This document shows positions 1 to 10,172 of a stretch of DNA of 64,000 nucleotides, piece by piece (the first letter of the stretch is position 1; each line of letters opens with the position of its first letter). Source of the stretch: Petaurus breviceps papuanus (taxonomy: Eukaryota > Chordata > Mammalia > Diprotodontia > Petauridae); contig JAMXIF010000032.1 in NCBI GenBank assembly GCA_028583685.1, positions 9,742,030 through 9,806,029 of the forward strand, given 5' to 3'. The notes under the pieces are model-generated. The model saw only the letters and a list, made by a program, of their open reading frames with translations. It had not been told where the DNA came from and ran no database searches. The position numbers were made by a program, and so were the translations under genes.

Positions 1-568
1 TTTATAAGTGATTTTTTAAATTGAATTGCCACCCCTGCTTTTTTGTTGTTGTTCACCTGTAGTGAACATTTTTGCTTTAGCCCTTTAGTCTAACTCTATG
101 GGAATTGTTATTTTTCAAGTTTTCAGTGTTTTGTTGGGGCTATTTTGATTAATGACGTATTTTTGGATTCTTTCTAATTCATCCTGCTGTTCTTTTGCAT
201 TTTATGACTGATTTCATCCCATTCACATTAAGTTATTGTTTTTATTGTTATTTATTATTCCTATCCTTTCCTATTTTTTCCTTTCTTTGCCCTAGCCTCT
301 TTCTTTATAAAGAGGATGACATTGGTGAATGAGGAGTTTGATGAACATTTGTGAACTATAATTGAAGCAACATGTTTCCATTCTTTTTCCCTTATTTTCT
401 TCATCTTGTGTTGTTCCTAGCTATAGGTTTTAACTCTTACCCCATATTTTCTGCTTGGAAGTTTCCTTTCACCTCTAGCCTCTGCTATTGGCACGTGCAT
501 TGTTTATTACTAGTCCTTTACCCTTTCTTTTTCCCTGTTCCCTAATAGTTCTCTGCAGAAGTAAATAT

Positions 569-740
569 CTTCCTTCCTTCCTTCCTTCCTTCCTTCCTTC
601 CTTCCTTCCTTCCTTCCTTCCTTCCTNNNNNNNNNNCCTTCCTTCCTTCCTTCCTTCCTTCCTTCCTTCCTTCCTTCCTTCCTCCTTCCTCCCTCCCTCC
701 CTCCCCCCTCCCCCCCTCCCTCCCTCCCTCCCTCTCTGCC
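569..740. repeat. (TTCC)n microsatellite with assembly gap
   Basis: A pure TTCC tract from 569 to about 686 is interrupted by ten N at 627-636, then decays into CT-rich CCTCCC repeats up to about 740. The frames seen here (KEGR or LPSF repeats) are low-complexity products of the microsatellite, not genes. The N run is probably an arbitrary-size gap at a tract that could not be read through. Confidence 0.95.
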
Positions 741-744
741 TTCC

Positions 745-884
745 TTTTTTGGGGGAAGGCAAGGCAGTTGGGGTTAAGTGACTTGCCCGAGGTCACAGTG
801 TGTCAAGTGTCTTGAGGCCAAATTTGAACTCAGGTCCTCCTGACTCTAGGGCCAGTACTCTATTCACAGCACCAACTGGCTGCA
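745..884 (-). mobile_element. tRNA-derived marsupial SINE, antisense
   Basis: Shows the reverse complement of the marsupial SINE: GGGGTTAAGTGACTTGCC, then 'aggtcacagtgt', 'tttgaactcaggtcctcctgac' (B-box region) and the tRNA-like 5' end. It abuts the TTCC tract, whose expansion may have started from the SINE's own tail. No target-site duplication is evident. Confidence 0.85.
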
Positions 885-1390
885 CTGATAAATGTATTTC
901 TATACCACATTCATTGTATGTGTGACTGTGTTTGCATGAAATGTGTTCAGCCCTTCTTTTTCTGGTTCAAATGGAAGTGAGATTCATCATATACCTCTTC
1001 TCCCTCATAGCTTCCATTTTCATATAGTCCTCAGCCCATGCACTTCTCTTCCTTTTCTCCACAGGATATTCCCCCCTTTCCTCATTTTTTTCTGCCCTTT
1101 TTCAAGGCCGTCAAAACAGAACCGAACCACTCCCAGGTCATCTGCCTGTCTTAATTAACTTTTTCTGTGATTCTAGGGTTCTGAGAGGACACTTTCTTTT
1201 TCTTCCCATATTATAATGTAAACAATTTATCAGATAGTTTCTTCAGAATAACCAAATGTATTTGCCTTTCTGTGTTTCTCTTGACTCCTTTGTTTAGCTT
1301 TCAGATATTCTGTCAAATTCTGGCCTTTTTATAAAGCTTGCTTTCAAGTGCTCTATTTTTTTCATAGTGAAATAGAGTACTTTAATGCAT

Positions 1391-1640
1391 TTCTAAACCC
1401 CAGAAGGAAAACAACCAGGAATGTCATCATCAAAATCCAGAGCTTCCATGTCAGGGAAATAATGTTGCAAGAACGTTAAAAAAAAGTTCAAGTACCAAGG
1501 GGCCACAGTCAGGATCACACAAGACTTGGCAGCTACCATGATTAAAAGAGAGGAAAGTCCAAGATACGACATTCCAGATGAAAACGGATCAAAGCTTATA
1601 ACCAAGAATGAGCTTTCAGGCAAACTTGAGGATAATATCT
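1391..1640 (+). mobile_element. L1 fragment, ORF1p C-terminal domain
   Basis: One + frame reads KFKYQGATVRITQDLAATM, aligning with the L1 ORF1p C-terminal RNA-binding domain (human counterpart KGKPIRLTADLSAETL). The frame is broken upstream and downstream, so this is a dead internal L1 piece with neither UTR attached. Confidence 0.75.
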
Positions 1641-2019
1641 ATAGGGATTTTACATTTTAAGGATACTCTTGGCCTTTTCATTAGAAATGCTTGGAAATCT
1701 TTTGCCTGATCCAGGATGTGGTTGTTCCGGCTAGGTTCCATCTTTTGTAGAAATCACTAGATTTTGTTTTTTTCTTGATTACTCAGACTAGGTTTTGACC
1801 TTAGTTGCTCTGTCTCCTTATACAGTTTAGAACCTAGATTTGGCTCTCTCTTACTGTGTCTCACAAGTTCAACCTAACCTGTATGTCTGACAGATTGCTC
1901 ATGGAGCTGGTAGTTGACTTCATAGATCTCTCTAGTTATTTTGCTTTCCAGGAACTGTCATGACTCCTTATCGCTGTGGCTTGGGCATGAATTTCCTGGA
2001 ATATCTAGGGATTGTACTA

Positions 2020-2835
2020 TTTGGATTGGGAGATGGAGGGATGGAGTTTCATGTGTGAAGGAACGGAGACAGAACCAGTTCAACTGGATCACAGAATATT
2101 GGAGGAGGAATCATGTTCAGAGAGTCTAGAAAGATAGGTTGGGAGTAGGTTGTAAAGGACGTTAACAAACTAAACTTAGAGATTTATATTTGATCCTGGA
2201 GGAAATAGGAAGCAACTGGAGTTGATTGGGTCAGGGAGACATGGTCAGATCTGAGCTTAAGGAAAATCACTTTGACACTTACATGGAATACAAATTGAAG
2301 AGGGGAGAGACTTCAACAGAGTACTTAGCTGCTGCAGTAATATAGGCAAGAAGGGTTGAGGGCCTGAAGTAAGGTGATAACTGTGCAAATACAGAGAAAT
2401 GTCAGATGTGAAAGACTTTGTAGAGGTAGAAATGTCAACATATGCCAATTAATTAGGATGTTAGATGGAGAGTGGGGAGCCAAGGGTAGTACCATGGTTA
2501 TGAATCTTGTGAATAGGATAGTGGTGTCTTCACAACAAGCATTAGATGTGCTGTGTAGAGAAAAGGGATCAGATGTAGGAGATGTTGTGAGACTTGAAAT
2601 GCCAAGACATCTGATTTAATGTATGGGGTGAGCAAGAGTGAACAGTTGAGGATGATGCCAGATTTATAAACCTGGAGACTGGAAGAATGGTTAGGCCTTT
2701 GAAAACAGGGAAATTTTGAAGAGGGGAAGGTTTTGGGTTCTCAGCTGAGAGAATGGAGGGAGGAAGGGCCATGGGAGGTTTGAGAAGGAATGAAAAGGTT
2801 TGGAAGAGCCACTATGGAGAGAGGGATAGTGAGTT
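2020..2835 (-). mobile_element. L2 LINE, antisense
   Basis: Reads as the reverse complement of the L2 3' region: 'atttatatttgatcctggagg', 'ggaagcaactggag', 'acatggtcagatctg', 'cttaaggaaaatcactttg', then 'gaagaggggaaggttttggg'. It lacks the L2 3' terminus. The sequence from 2836 to about 3060 may be a more diverged continuation. Confidence 0.8.
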
Positions 2836-3139
2836 AATTTGGAAGCTTTAGAAGGATTGCCTTGCAGCAATAAGAGCCTCCTTCAAGTTACATACCATAA
2901 ATTTGTAGTGGACTCAAGTCAGAATTGGTTGTATGATTTCCCATCTTTGACTTGTATAGGGAGTGAATGCAGTGAATGGTGAGAATAATCTAAAGCTGAG
3001 GTTTGTCGGGGGAACAGTTGGTGATGTGATAAGGGGGCCCGGCATGATCTCCTTCTCTGAACTTATGAAGCACCCTCATCTTGGCATATATTGCATTGCT
3101 TTTACTTAACATTTTTATTTGTGTATTCCTTTATTCCCA

Positions 3140-3232
3140 AAAAGAGTACTTTACCTACTCTGGGTCTCCTTTAACAGCTAGCACAGTGCTTTGAGCGTAT
3201 TAGTTACTCAGTAGATATTTGTTATTGGATAA
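3140..3232 (+). mobile_element. L2 3' end
   Basis: Contains the L2 terminal signature in sense: 'tctcctttaacagctagcac', 'agtgctttgagcg', 'tcagtagatatttgttattgg'. It lies about 730 bp upstream of the 3964 exon. Confidence 0.65.
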
Positions 3233-3963
3233 CTAGTTTTATTTTGAACCTTTCTCCTTGCTTCTATCTCTCCTTCTTTAGCTCTCTCCTTATGTATGTG
3301 TGTGTGTGTATATATATATGTTTGCAGTTAGCTGTATTTCTGTGTCTGTAAGAATGTTGGTCTCTTTATTACTGCCCTTTTTCTTTTTCCCTCTTTCTCT
3401 TTGTTTTCTGTCTGCCATTCTCTTCTACTGCCTTCCTTCTCCTATTTCCAACTGCTTCTTTTAACTGGATTTAATGTAGAATCAAAATATATTTTTACTT
3501 ATTATGAATAATTGAGTCATTTTTATTTTGAAAACTTATTAGTAGGACATTTTACATTTCTCTCAAAATAAAATTTGCCTTTTTACTTGGGTGACCTTTG
3601 ATTTTTCTTTGTATCAGAGACTGTGAGATATGTTTTCTTCAGTATGGTGTAGGTGTAGGGTATGACTATTAAGTTGTATTTTTTCCCTTTTTTAAATAAA
3701 TCAATTTATGTTAAGAAATTTTTTCCTTTCATATAAAAATTAAATACATAAAAGTATTCTGGTTAATTGAGAACTCTGACTAATTGATGTTTTAGGTAGC
3801 AATATAATAATACTAATACTGAGAATCTTTTCAAAAGTTTGTGTTGGTGCTTAATTATCTTTTTTAAGCATACAAAAGAGAAGTATTTCACATATGTAAA
3901 TCAGATTTGAGAGTACCAAAAACTCATATATTCACTTGAAATATATATATTTCATTGTTACAG

Positions 3964-4038
3964 GTAACATTCAGGTATCTTGGATTGATGATACATCAGC
4001 ATTTGTATCTCTGAGTCAGCCTGAACAAGTGCAGATTG
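3964..4038 (+). CDS. PARN: PARN coding exon (RRM, cap-binding segment)
   Basis: Internal coding exon of poly(A)-specific ribonuclease, a DEDD-family 3'-5' exonuclease that shortens mRNA poly(A) tails and trims the 3' ends of small RNAs. The exon starts with the last two bases of a Gly codon and reads [20 protein letters not shown], then EQVQI, ending with the first base of the next codon. This is the C-terminal half of the RRM (about residues 469-493 in human numbering). The Trp at 3981-3983 aligns with human Trp475, known to stack on the m7G cap. The acceptor is ttgttacag (weak pyrimidine tract) and the donor is ATTG|gtaagg. Length is 75 nt, entry phase 1 and exit phase 1. The adjoining upstream exon is outside the window. 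Confidence 0.96.
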
Positions 4039-4924
4039 GTAAGGATATGTGGCTTTTGTTCTTTTCCAATCTATTATATTATATGTATACTTTACCCCCA
4101 AGAGCCTAAGAAAAAATAGTGCATCTCCAAGACGCTTTAATTATCAAAGACTTGTCTAAATACTGATTCAAGAACATTAGTGGCATCAGTAGAAACACTC
4201 ACTAAGTGTAACACTTGGACTAGAAGCCTGCCCAAATTTCTTTATTCCTCTAAAATGCTTCATTTTTAGACTAGAAACTTCGTAATAGACTTTACATTTG
4301 TTTCTGTTGCACTTTTTTCCCCATTTTATTAAAAAATACAAAATGTAGCTTCAGATTTGTCAACTGCACTTTATCACATAAATATAGGCTTTTTTTTTTT
4401 GAGCATATGAAACAGTAGCTAACGGGGACCTGAAATTGGGACTGCTATATTGACCAGTTTCTATCTGTTTCATATTTGAAAACCTTTAAAAGTTGGAAAT
4501 GCCAGGATAATCCTCCCATTAAGGATTTATGCAGCATTTGTTTCACAGGAAGATGTACTGAAGGTTATTTTATTTTCTTGTAAAAAATAAGCTTTTCAGA
4601 GATAGATTAAGCACAACTTCTGATCTCAAGCACTGAGGCTGAGTTTCCCACTTCTTTCTTTACATTCTTTGAGGTGAAAAGATAATTTTTTGAGGGAAAC
4701 ATATAACTTTTAGTATTTATGAAGCTAGATCTTCAAGAATGTCACATACCTTGAAGATTAATAATTGAAAAGTTATCACTTAAAGAAGGTATTTTTAGTA
4801 ATATGCTGGATTTTAATGGCAATAGAATGCTAGATGCTAAACTTATATAACCTTAAGAGTATAATTACATTATGTGTATGTGAAATTTTTTTGTCATATA
4901 TCCTCTGATGTCTGGGTCATACTA
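4039..4924. other. Intron start, no recognisable element
   Basis: AT-rich single-copy sequence directly after the 4038 donor. I see no repeat consensus or coding signal in it. Confidence 0.6.
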
Positions 4925-5110
4925 AATACTGTGATGGCCTCAAAGCCAGGAAATCCTAGGTTCAGGTCCTCTTTCTGTCACATACTAGTAATGTGTCCCC
5001 TGGAAAAATCACTTAAATTCTCAGTACTCTAGGCAACTCTCTGAGATTATAACTTGCAAAGAAGGTATTAGTATATTACCAGTATTAGTGGAGGGAGTTT
5101 GAAAGTAATT
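4925..5110 (+). mobile_element. CORE-SINE (marsupial MIR-like)
   Basis: Shows the tRNA-like 'taggttcaggtcctctttctgtcac', then 'cttaaattctcagtactctaggcaactctctgagattataactt'. The 'aggcaactctctaagactataagtt' motif marks an old marsupial CORE-SINE subfamily. A second, antisense copy is at 50450-50572. Confidence 0.75.
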
Positions 5111-5675
5111 TGTGTATGGTCTCTATCCCTTTATCTGTTTTCTATACATATTCTGTACATATTCTCATTTCACCTGGTATACATCCATCAGATAGTTTAG
5201 TAATCCCATCTGCCTGTGTCTATGATGTTATTCAGTCAGCTCAAGAAATAGGTGTAAGTGCTCTAAAATGAATTCAGAGTATATATAATATTAGAGTAAG
5301 AAAGAATAAGGAAGGGTTGTTGGCACAGGGAGTAAAAAAGGTGTTGCTGTGGATTTGTTGTTACATATAAATTTGTTTCATGATTCTAGACTAATAAATA
5401 TCAAAAGTCACTCACATAATAAATGGCAGAGGCTTGATTTATACCAGATTCCTGTAGCCCCCAGTCTAGCCCTGTTGCCAAACTGCTTCCTGTATTTCAG
5501 AGTTCAGGATCCAAGAGTTAGAATGGTCACAGATGATAGTAAAATCTAGGGTATTGTGTATTGTATATATATTTCAATATATGTGTATATTGAAATGCCA
5601 AAGTATGAGCCCAAGAGGCAGGATATAGTGAAATATCACAAGCCAGGGCCTTTATTCTTTGAAAAATGGAGTATG

Positions 5676-5761
5676 GCCTCAGACACTTGACACACTTACT
5701 AGCCATGTGACTTTAGGCAAGTCACTTAACCCCAATTGCCCTCTAAAAATAAAAAGAAAAG
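5676..5761 (+). mobile_element. 5'-truncated tRNA-SINE with target-site duplication
   Basis: Starts at 'gcctcagacacttgacac' and ends in 'cacttaaccccaattgccctc' plus an A-rich tail. It is flanked by AAAAATGGAGTATG (5662-5675) and AAAAATGAAGTATG (5762-5775), a 14-bp duplication with one mismatch. This supports a single retrotransposition of a truncated copy. Confidence 0.88.
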
Positions 5762-5944
5762 AAAAATGAAGTATGACTTGGAGACTGGTAGATGTCTACT
5801 GGAAGGATATTAACCAGCAACAGTAGTAAGAATGAACCTCAGAGTAAGAAAGGTTGCTAAGAAGTGGCAAAGTGATGGTATGAAAGGTAGAAGGCATCCT
5901 ATTTGATCTTCCTAAGAACTTGTTTGGCAGTATTAAGTATTCTG

Positions 5945-6250
5945 AGAGATTGTTGTTATTCATCTTTGTTCTGGAAGAAGACCAGTGACTTCAGGGTGAT
6001 GTTTAGACTTGCAAACGAATTGGATTTAAGTGAGACACAGCTGTGCAATCATAAACCTAACTTTCTCCTCTAGAGTCATCAGAGTTCAGTGGCAGGACAT
6101 ACATCAGGATGGCTGGAGATGGCCCTTTATGCTGTGGGAGACCTTGGCCTTTTTAAACTAAGGTCTTTCCCAGGTCTCAGTTTGTCTGAGGCAATGCCCA
6201 TTCAAAGACTGGGTAAGAATTGAGCCAAAAGATGGCCTGGTTTGCTTTCA
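5945..6250 (+). mobile_element. Marsupial interspersed repeat, 'gaagaggacca' family
   Basis: Contains the recurring marsupial motif 'ttgttctggaagaagaccagtgac', then 'aattggatttaagtgagacacagctgtgcaa', 'tggctggagatggccc' and 'gggagaccttggccttttt'. Related pieces occur at 23423-23505 and, antisense, at 26385-26760. I recognise it as a marsupial repeat but cannot name the class with certainty. Confidence 0.7.
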
Positions 6251-6311
6251 CAAAAGAATCAATCTGGGAGAGGAAAACCCTCAGAGTTTCATTATGAGAG
6301 ATAATGTTGTG

Positions 6312-6505
6312 GAAAAAATACTGGACAAGGCCTAGACTAGGAATGAGGAAGTCTTAATACTAGTCCTTCCATGGCCTCTGACTTATTGTGTAACCTTGGA
6401 CAAGTCATCATCTCTCTGGATCTCAGTTTTGTCATCAGTAAAATGACTTGGGGGTAGGCTGAGCTATCTCTCCAAGGCCCTTTCTAGTTGTAAAATTCTT
6501 TGTTT
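6312..6505 (+). mobile_element. MIR SINE, sense
   Basis: Has the MIR order: 'cttattgtgtaaccttggacaagtc', 'tctctggatctcagttttgtcatcagtaaaatg', and a 3' part 'ccaaggccctttctag'. Diverged, with no duplication visible. Confidence 0.75.
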
Positions 6506-6625
6506 TCCTCATTTTAGAGATGAGAAAACTAAACTCAGGGAATTCAAGTAACACTTGCCCAAAGGCACAAAGCTAATAAATGGAGAAGCCAGAATGTAAG
6601 CCCAGGTCTGACTTCAATTTCTGTA
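6506..6625 (-). mobile_element. MIR-like SINE, antisense
   Basis: Reads 'cctcattttagagatgagaaaact', 'cacttgcccaaaggcacaaagcta', 'cccaggtctgac', the reverse complement of a MIR-class element. It directly follows the sense MIR and forms an imperfect inverted pair with it. Confidence 0.7.
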
Positions 6626-7396
6626 TTTTTCCACTAGAAAACTTTTCTATAGAGCAAGATTTAGTATGTCTGATCCATCTTAGAGATGATCCAGTGAGAT
6701 TTTTTAATAAGATATCAGTGATGGGCAGTGTCCTTTCAGAACAGAGACCTCTGAGGATAACATTGAGATTTTTCAAAGTGTTAATTTAAAATGTAAACAT
6801 GATTCCTTGTTTAAATGTATTGGCTTTAGAAAATATTTTTAAAGAAAATGTTCAATGCTTTGTTTTTATCGCTACACCCATTGCAGAGGGGTGTTTTTTG
6901 TTTTTTTGTTTTTTTAGCTATACCCACCAAGCAAATTAATCTCACTCCTAATTTAAATGAGAAAACTACAGGTTAAGATGAGACATTGTTAGGTATCTGA
7001 ATGGATTCTATAGACAATAAATGAAAAATCTTTAGTATTCTTTAAATTTTTTTATTAGTACTCATTTTTGATATAACCCCATGTACCATAAAATGCATTT
7101 CCAGAAAACAGTTAAACAGAACCATCTACTAAGTATGCTTGCAACTGCTCATGAGTCTTAAAAGTCCTTTTGCTAAAAAGAAAAAATTCCTTCCATAAGT
7201 GATTTTCTCTAGACATGGAATTTGCTAATAGAATCTAAATGCCATTGTAGTCTCTTTTGTTATGTCTCAGAGGACTTTTAACATAAATACATTCCCATTT
7301 AGCCATGTGTGGTTCAGAGTTGGAAAGACTTTTTTTTAGGCTGAGATAGCCATTGATAGTGTTTTTGGTCTTTTACCATTGCTGTACCTTCATTAA
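6626..7396. other. AT-rich intronic sequence
   Basis: No repeat consensus or gene signal is recognised here apart from homopolymer T runs near 6894-6915. Confidence 0.55.
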
Positions 7397-7774
7397 CTCG
7401 AGCAAGACCCAAGTAATAATTTTAGAATGGACCTTTTATTAAAACACCATGTTGGCTGATCAGGCCACATGGCAGGCTGAGCAGATACTACCCCATGTCC
7501 CAGGTACAGCAATAGCAGCAGTAGCAACAGCAACAGCCCAGATCTCGGGTAAAACCTCAGCTTATAAAAGAGGGCCCACATGGCCAACAGTAGGTACCAC
7601 GAAAGCAGTGATTGGTCAGAACAGACCTCAATTCCCATGCCTGACCAGAAGCCCGCCCACCTCTATGCAGGTGAGCCCACTGGGAAAGGGCAGAGACCCA
7701 GTGGGGGAGGGCGGAGCCGACCCTGCAGTCTAATCACTTCCCTATGGTAGGGGGATGGAGAAAACCCTGCACAA
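7397..7774 (-). mobile_element. Solo-LTR-like fossil (endogenous retrovirus), antisense
   Basis: A locally GC-rich block reads on the minus strand like a complete LTR. It starts TGTTGTGCAGGG, then has a CCAAT motif, a TATA-like box (CTTTTATAAGC) and AATAAA followed by a T/C-rich end. A possible 6-bp duplication (tcatta / tcataa) borders it. No internal retroviral genes adjoin it, so it appears to be a solo LTR. Class is uncertain (gammaretrovirus-like LTR architecture is likely). It is moderately old and non-coding. Confidence 0.65.
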
Positions 7775-8057
7775 CATCATAACTTTAGAATTGTTTGAAT
7801 ACTTCATTAGAAGATTGTCAGAATTTGGATTTTGGTATTCACAATCCTTATGATAAGAGGGATAAGGACCTATGTTCTCCTTAATGTGCTGCAAATGTTA
7901 ATTTAAATTACTTAGTCACTACAGTGGAAACATTGGCAATTGTTCAATCAGTACTATAATATTGAAAAAAATCAATAGATACCTATTTATGTAGTATCTT
8001 GTAAAGGCATCTTTAGTTCATTTATAAGCATTTTTTACTTATGTTTAAGGAATTTTT

Positions 8058-8211
8058 TTTTTTTAAAGCAATCAGGGTTAAATAACTTGCTCAAGGTTAC
8101 ACAGCCAGTTATTTCTGGGTGTGGTGCTAAGTATCTGAGCCTGGATTCGATCCCCAGGTCATCCTGACACTGGGGCCAGTGATCTTACTGGCTGTGCTAC
8201 CTGGTCGCCCC
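8058..8211 (-). mobile_element. Monomeric tRNA-SINE, antisense, intact duplication
   Basis: The T-run at the left is the reverse-complemented tail. 'agcaatcagggttaaataac' and 'tgagcctggattcgatcccc' (B box) lead to the 5' end 'gctacctggtcgcccc'. It is flanked by perfect 16-bp copies of TGTTTAAGGAATTTTT (8042-8057 and 8212-8227). This family is the monomer counterpart of the dimeric SINEs at 9238, 25967 and 33435. Confidence 0.93.
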
Positions 8212-8227
8212 TGTTTAAGGAATTTTT

Positions 8228-9225
8228 AAAGCTACTTAACTTTTTTTTGTTAATGACTCATAACAGATTTAAAATTTGGACAGTGTTTTATGTTTTATGA
8301 TTTGAAAAGTGTATATGTTTTAAAGATATAAGCATCTCATGTGAAATAGTTCATTTCTGAAACAATTTTTAAAATGTCTATTCTAATGGGAAATTTTCAG
8401 TGTTCTAAAATTAGTTAAATTGTTCTGTCACTCTTTTCAATCTTCTTGCTCTTGTATTTTCATATAGAAAGATAGTAAGTGTGTATGATGGTTTTATGCA
8501 ACAGTTGTGACTGTCTACAGGTGGCATGCACCACACCTTTATATTTACTTTTCAAACAAGAAGTTTATAATCAAGACAGAAAGTTTAGTCCTTGAAACCA
8601 TGAGAGTTTATTCAGCTTTACACTTTGAAGACTTGTTTTATGTGTTTTTTTCTCCTCATCTCATAAATATTTTTACTGGACTCTAGGATATGACAAGGTA
8701 GTAGCTTTAATGCCTACACTTTTAATATTTTTCCTGTCATAATCAGAAGCTTAGGATTTCATCTTAGGTTTTTCTTTGGAGAGCTAGAAGCCATCAGGAT
8801 TTTAGAGGTTACATTGTTCCAATGTTAGCAATTAAAAAAAATAAAACCTTTTTGTTACATATTCTGTCTGATATGACATTTAGCAAGAGTCTTTATTCTA
8901 CCAACAGCATTAAATGGGAGAAAAGAACCCAGTGATCTTTTAAATATATTAGAACTTCCTGGTCTCTTAATCATAGTGTTTAAATATTATCTCTTATTCT
9001 TTCCTAAATATCATGCAGAATATTACCCTAGTGTCAATGAATTTTTTTTTTAGAAATATCTCAAAGTGGTAACTGAAATCACTCTGACATTTATTCTGAT
9101 TGCTTGAGATTAGTGCTTAATGTGAACAATAATTTAAAAATACAAATTAACAGTCATTTCAAAGGAGATGGATATTGGAAATGTGTGCAGTTGAACCATT
9201 TAAACTCCAAGTAGTTCCAGAAGTT
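8228..9225. other. AT-rich intronic sequence
   Basis: No recognised repeat or coding signal. Single-copy by eye. Confidence 0.55.
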
Positions 9226-9237
9226 CTTCACCAATTT

Positions 9238-9543
9238 TTTTTTTTTTTTTAAGCAATCGAGGTTAAGCAACTTGCTCAAGTTACACGGCCAGTTATAATT
9301 TCTGGATGTGGTGCTGAGTATCTGAGCCTGGATTTGATCCAGGTCATCCCGACATTGGAGCCGGTGCTCTTACTTGCTGAGCCACCTGGCCGCCCCTAAG
9401 CAATTGGGGTTAAGTAACTTGCTCAAGGTTACAAGGCCAGGTGTTTCTGGGTGGGTGCTAAGTGTCTGAGCCCAGGATTCGATCTCCAGGTCTTCTCAAC
9501 ACTGGAGCCGGTGCTCTTACTCGCTGTGCTACCTGGCCGCCCC
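9238..9543 (-). mobile_element. Dimeric tRNA-SINE, antisense
   Basis: Two head-to-tail SINE units, 9238-9396 and 9397-9543, joined by 'ggccgcccctaagcaattgg'. A single 12-bp duplication CTTCACCAATTT flanks the whole block (9226-9237 and 9544-9555), and none occurs between the units. It therefore moved as one dimer. Each unit has its own tRNA-like B-box region and 'aagtaacttgctcaaggtta' segment. Only the 3' unit carries the long A/T tail. Confidence 0.93.
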
Positions 9544-9579
9544 CTTCACCAATTTCTTAAGAACTTGTTTAAAATTATT

Positions 9580-9975
9580 TAGTATTTGGAGTTGGAAGGG
9601 ATCTTAGTGATCATCTAGTCTAGGGGTGAGCAACCTGCACCCTTGAGGCCACATGTGACCTTTTAGGTCCTTGGATGCGACCTTTTAACTGATTCCAAGT
9701 TTTACAGAACAAATCCTTTTGTTAATGGGATTTGTTCTATGAAGTTTGAATTTGAGTCAAAGGGCTGCACTTAAGGACCTACAGGGCCATGTGTGGTGTC
9801 TAGGCCACAGGTTCCTCTCTCCCGACCTAGTCCATTTCTCTAATTTTACAGATAGCAAAGCTGAGATGCTAAGAGGTGAAGTGATTTATCCAGGCTTATG
9901 TACACAGAGGTAATCAGGAACAGAATCAGCATTTAAACCCATTTCCTCTCATTCCAGCTCTATTTTTTATTGTCT
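9580..9975 (-). mobile_element. MIR-like SINE split by a MITE
   Basis: The outer element reads 'gatcttagtgatcatctagtc' up to 9621 and resumes at 9826 as 'tagtccatttctctaattttacagata', 'gaagtgatttatccaggctta', ending near 'ctctcattccagctctat'. It is the reverse complement of a CORE/MIR-type SINE. The 204-bp interruption is the hAT-like element listed next. Confidence 0.75.
9622..9825. mobile_element. hAT-like MITE with terminal inverted repeats
   Basis: Left end AGGGGTGAGCAACCTGC and right end (reverse complement) GGGAGAGAGGAACCTGTGG form diverged terminal inverted repeats of the CAGGGGTGGGCAACCTG type. An internal near-palindrome pairs 'acagaacaaatcc' with 'ggatttgttct'. The flanks 'tctagtct' and 'cctagtcc' fit an 8-bp target-site duplication with two mismatches, as hAT transposases make. 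It is non-coding, so non-autonomous. Confidence 0.78.
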
Positions 9976-9994
9976 TCTACATTGTCTTTTTTTA

Positions 9995-10098
9995 GTCACC
10001 CAGTCTATCAGTAGCATTTAGTAGGTGCCTACTCTGTGTCAGGGATTGTGCTAGGTTTTGGGAATGCAAGCACAAAACAACAAGACAGTTTCTAGTCT
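9995..10098 (-). mobile_element. L2 3' end, antisense
   Basis: 'gcatttagtaggtgcctactctgtgtcagg', 'attgtgctaggttttgggaatgcaa', 'caagacagtttctag' is the reverse complement of the L2 3' terminus. Confidence 0.75.
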
Positions 10099-10148
10099 TT
10101 ATATTTGATTTACTACAAGTCAAATATATATGGGCTCGGCTAAATCCA

Positions 10149-10172
10149 GTGTGTGTGTGTGTGTGTGTGTGT
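10149..10172. repeat. (GT)n microsatellite
   Basis: Twelve perfect GT units. Confidence 0.95.

Larger units (their letters stand above)
1..3963 (+). other. PARN upstream intron (3' part)
   Basis: Ends in ttgttacag before the exon at 3964. Positions 1-568 are AT-rich sequence with L1-like pyrimidine stretches but no element I can place. 885-1390 and 1641-2020 show nothing recognisable. 2836-3139 and 3233-3963 are AT-rich single-copy sequence with a short TG/TA run at 3298-3320. The recognisable repeats are listed separately. Confidence 0.85.

Noticed and set aside
475-796. Open frames on both strands with KEGR or LPSF repeats
   Set aside because: They are translations of the TTCC microsatellite and span the N gap.
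5571-5596. Inverted repeat ATTTCAATATA with 4-nt loop
   Set aside because: AT-rich and short, expected by chance in this composition. No associated gene or element.
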